DNA of 64,000 bases from Natrinema salsiterrestre (GTDB lineage Archaea; Halobacteriota; Halobacteria; Halobacteriales; Natrialbaceae), in contig NZ_JAMQOT010000002.1 in NCBI RefSeq assembly GCF_029502005.1, positions 620,001-684,000 of the forward strand, in the 5' to 3' direction. Numbering within the stretch: the stretch's first letter is position 1; each line of letters begins with the position of its first letter. Below the pieces are notes generated by a model. That model was not told where the DNA came from. It worked only from the letters and a program-made list of their open reading frames with translations, and made no database searches. The position numbers and the translations under genes are program-made. Positions 61,912 through 64,000 of this stretch are shown piece by piece.

Positions 61912-63287
61912 GCGCACCCGACGACCGGGTCCCCTCGACGACGAGATGGGGGATCGCGCTCGCGGCGCTCGTCGGGACAGTCGCGCTGGCCGTCCACGAT
62001 CCGATGGTCGCTCCCGCAGCCCTCGTCGGAACGGGGGTCGCGGCGACGATAGGCCTCTTTGCAGGGCCTCACCGTCGCATTTCGGCCGCAGCGATGCTCT
62101 TGCCGACCGTCGTTCTCGGCGGGGTCGCCGTCGTCGGTCTCGGAGGCGGACCGATCCGTGCCCTCACGAGCGCGGTGGGAATACTCGTCGCGAGCGTCAC
62201 CTGTAGCGTCGTTCGCGGTCGGCCGACGCCGTCCGCGCTCCGCCGGACGGGCGAAGCGGCGCTCTGTTCGGCGGTCGTCGCCGGCGGCGCCGCGTTACTC
62301 GCGTTCGGTATCGACGCGCTGAGCGGCCCTGCGCCGATGATCGACGCGATCCTGTGGCTCACCGGCGAGGGCGTTTCGGGACTGCTCGTTGGGCTCGTCG
62401 TCACGATCGCCGCGATCGCGTGCGCTCTCCTCTTCGTTCCACTGGCGGCCGTCACCGTCCCTTCTCGGGGGGACTCGGCACACAAAGCTCGAAACGCACT
62501 CCTGCTGGCTGCGGGGATCGCGATCTCGATCGTGGTCGCGATCGCCGTGTTGACGGTACTTTCCCCGTTGATAGCGTTGTTCGAGCCGGTCCTCGAACCG
62601 ATCGCCGCCAGTACCTTCGTTCGCGGCCTCCTGACGATCGCCACCGGATCGGCCGTCGCGGTGGCCGTTCTCGCGCTCGTCGTTCGCAAATCGTGGCTCG
62701 AGACGGACGGCTACCGCAATCCCACCGTCCCGATCGTCGTCGGCTCGGTCCTCGGAATCACCCTCCCGTTCGTGGGAGTAACCGGCGTCGGCAGCTTCGA
62801 CCCGGCCGTCGTGGCGGCGCTGTTCGCCGCAGCGGCGGTCGTGCTCGGCGTCGGCTGGCTGGCAGCGTGGCTCTACGAGGGTGCGGTCGTGAGAGGCGAG
62901 GCTCCCGGTCCCGAACTCGTACTCGCCGCCGGCCTCGCCGGGGGCAGCATCGTCGCCGGTGCGAGCGTCGAGACCGTCGCTCTCGAGCGCGAGACGATCC
63001 GAGCGGGAACCGCCACGTTCGTCGCGCTCGCGGCCGCGCTGTTCACGTACGACGTCGGTCGCTACGGCCGGACGCTCGCGACCGAAGTCGGCGCCGACGC
63101 GTCCCGCCGGCCACAGGTCGTGCGACTCGGCTGGAGCGGCACGGTAGCGGTCGTCGGCATCCCGATCGCGATCCTCGGTCTCGCGGGGGCGGCGGTCCTC
63201 GCGCCGACGCTGTCGGTTCCGGCGACGGCGGGCGTGATCGTCGCCGTGACGGCGACCGTCGGCGGAACGTGGTTACTGTTCCGCTGA
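61908..63287 (+). CDS. Multi-spanning membrane protein (DUF7519 type)
   Basis: 459 residues with about twelve membrane helices spread along the whole chain and few loops. ATG 61908 overlaps the DUF58 stop. No transporter motif recognised. It sits constantly with DUF58/MoxR modules in haloarchaea as far as I recall, so it probably forms the membrane core of that complex. Its last 15 bases overlap the 3' end of the convergent MoxR gene. Confidence 0.8.
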   Translation: MSAPDDRVPSTTRWGIALAALVGTVALAVHDPMVAPAALVGTGVAATIGLFAGPHRRISAAAMLLPTVVLGGVAVVGLGGGPIRALTSAVGILVASVTCSVVRGRPTPSALRRTGEAALCSAVVAGGAALLAFGIDALSGPAPMIDAILWLTGEGVSGLLVGLVVTIAAIACALLFVPLAAVTVPSRGDSAHKARNALLLAAGIAISIVVAIAVLTVLSPLIALFEPVLEPIAASTFVRGLLTIATGSAVAVAVLALVVRKSWLETDGYRNPTVPIVVGSVLGITLPFVGVTGVGSFDPAVVAALFAAAAVVLGVGWLAAWLYEGAVVRGEAPGPELVLAAGLAGGSIVAGASVETVALERETIRAGTATFVALAAALFTYDVGRYGRTLATEVGADASRRPQVVRLGWSGTVAVVGIPIAILGLAGAAVLAPTLSVPATAGVIVAVTATVGGTWLLFR

Positions 63288-64000
63288 GGGTCGTTCCATC
63301 GCCGGTACCTCGCAGTCCTCGAGCACGGCGTCGATGACCGCACGTCGCGAGACGCCGTCGACGCTGGCCTCCGGCGTCAACACGAGGCGATGGGCGAGCG
63401 TCGGGGCGGCGATCCGCTTGCTATCCTCCGGGACGACGTACTCGCGGCCCTCGAGGACGGCGCGGGCGCGACTCGCCTCGAACAGCCGCTGGACGCCGCG
63501 GGGTGAGACGCCGACGTCGACGCGACCGTCGGTTCGCGTCGTCCGACAGACCTCCGCGATGTAGTCCCGAACCGGCTCCTCGACTGCGACGTCCTCGGGG
63601 ACGCGCTGAAGGTCGAGCACGCGCTCGCGATCGATGACTCGCTCGACGGTCGGATCCGGACGGTCGCGGTCGGCCCGACGGTCGATCAACTCGCGCGTTC
63701 CCTCGGCGTCAGGGTACCCGAGCGAAGTCTTCACCATGAACCGGTCGCGCTGGGCTTCGGGGAGTTCGAACGTCCCCTCCTGCTCGACGGGGTTCTGCGT
63801 CGCGATGACGACGAACGGCTCGGGAAGTTCGTGGGTGTCACCGTCCACGGTCACCTGGCCTTCCGCCATCGCCTCGAGCAGCGCGGACTGGGTCTTCGGC
63901 GGCGCGCGATTGATCTCGTCGGCGAGAACTACGTTCGCGAACACCGGGCCCGGCGTGAAGTGGAACTCGCCCGTTTCCTCCTCGAACACGTACGACCCGG
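63273..64000 (-). CDS. MoxR-family AAA+ ATPase (N-terminus beyond window)
   Basis: At least 242 residues; the reading frame continues past the window end, so the Walker A part is missing here. GPVFANVVLADEINRAPPKT is the Walker B and following helix; QSALLEAMAEGQVTVDGDTH, FVVIATQNPVEQEGTFELPE (sensor 1) and EAQRDRFMVKTSLGYPD (Arg finger region) are classical MoxR. The lid domain has VGVSPRGVQRLFEASRARAV. It acts as a chaperone-like ATPase with the DUF58 protein encoded convergently. Confidence 0.93.
   Translation of the reverse strand, partial: GSYVFEEETGEFHFTPGPVFANVVLADEINRAPPKTQSALLEAMAEGQVTVDGDTHELPEPFVVIATQNPVEQEGTFELPEAQRDRFMVKTSLGYPDAEGTRELIDRRADRDRPDPTVERVIDRERVLDLQRVPEDVAVEEPVRDYIAEVCRTTRTDGRVDVGVSPRGVQRLFEASRARAVLEGREYVVPEDSKRIAAPTLAHRLVLTPEASVDGVSRRAVIDAVLEDCEVPAMERPSAEQ

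Noticed and set aside
1-64000. CRISPR arrays, rRNA, tRNA, intact transposases
   Set aside because: No regularly spaced direct repeats, rRNA-like stretches, tRNA T-loop pattern or transposase motifs were found on reading both strands and the intergenic regions.

Overview
The window is chromosomal DNA from a halophilic archaeon (class Halobacteria, probably Natrialbales-like; the order is a guess from codon style). The evidence is high GC, very acidic proteins, short or absent 5' leaders behind TATA boxes, and archaeal or haloarchaea-specific families: TFB, CetZ tubulin, type II 3-dehydroquinate synthase, ADTH synthase, HVO_0758-type zinc finger, HFX_2341-type regulator, DUF373 and DUF5305. I saw no rRNA, tRNA, CRISPR array or intact insertion sequence.

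Region 1 (1-13.5 kb): aroE, an acidic helix-hairpin-helix protein, and the aminodeoxychorismate genes pabB-pabA. These are separated from pabC by a 2.1-kb accessory patch holding a zinc-ribbon/HalOD1 overlapping pair, a small ORF, a four-helix membrane protein and a cluster of hairpins. Next come a saccharopine-dehydrogenase-like enzyme, a Rieske protein, two small regulators, a sugar nucleotidyltransferase, an HhH-type protein, a Tat lipoprotein and dph6. Beyond the 3' end of dph6 lies a tiny duplicated fragment of that same gene.

Region 2 (13.5-33.7 kb): DUF373 membrane protein, a 1120-residue Tat-exported multidomain pectate-lyase-like protein, SppA, an ATP-grasp enzyme, a coiled-coil protein, a GH2-fold protein lacking the usual catalytic Asn-Glu, CetZ, a Rossmann epimerase, a DHH phosphoesterase, a zinc finger, an MFS transporter, a GpgS-like glycosyltransferase, a NUDIX hydrolase and a cysteine-less MGMT-like protein.

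Region 3 (33.8-44.8 kb): trpCBA with two TGTACA boxes over its promoter, followed by ADTH synthase and, 4 kb later, 3-dehydroquinate synthase II. With aroD (50.5 kb), aroE (0.2 kb) and pabBAC, the window holds a large share of the archaeal aromatic pathway, on both strands and in separate transcription units. Interspersed are a SprT-like protein, a HAD phosphatase, an orphan CARF-wHTH regulator, a possible TFB-like cyclin-fold protein and an RnfC/SLBB-like protein.

Region 4 (44.8-50.5 kb): two secreted DUF1102-like proteins flank an archaeal signal peptidase I and a DUF5305 protein, with a membrane-anchored winged-helix regulator. The layout recalls the bacterial SipW-TasA/CalY matrix-fibre systems and is the best candidate here for an under-described system.

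Region 5 (50.5-64 kb): aroD, TFB, an inosine/xanthosine triphosphatase, a HAD hydrolase and regulators, then a membrane-quality-control style stretch: SPFH and NfeD, divergent from M48 protease-DUF4129-DUF7269-DUF58-DUF7519 with stop/start overlaps, meeting a convergent MoxR ATPase cut by the window end.

Archaeal terminators are too weak to call individually and none is listed. DUF numbers are recalled from family knowledge and not checked by search.
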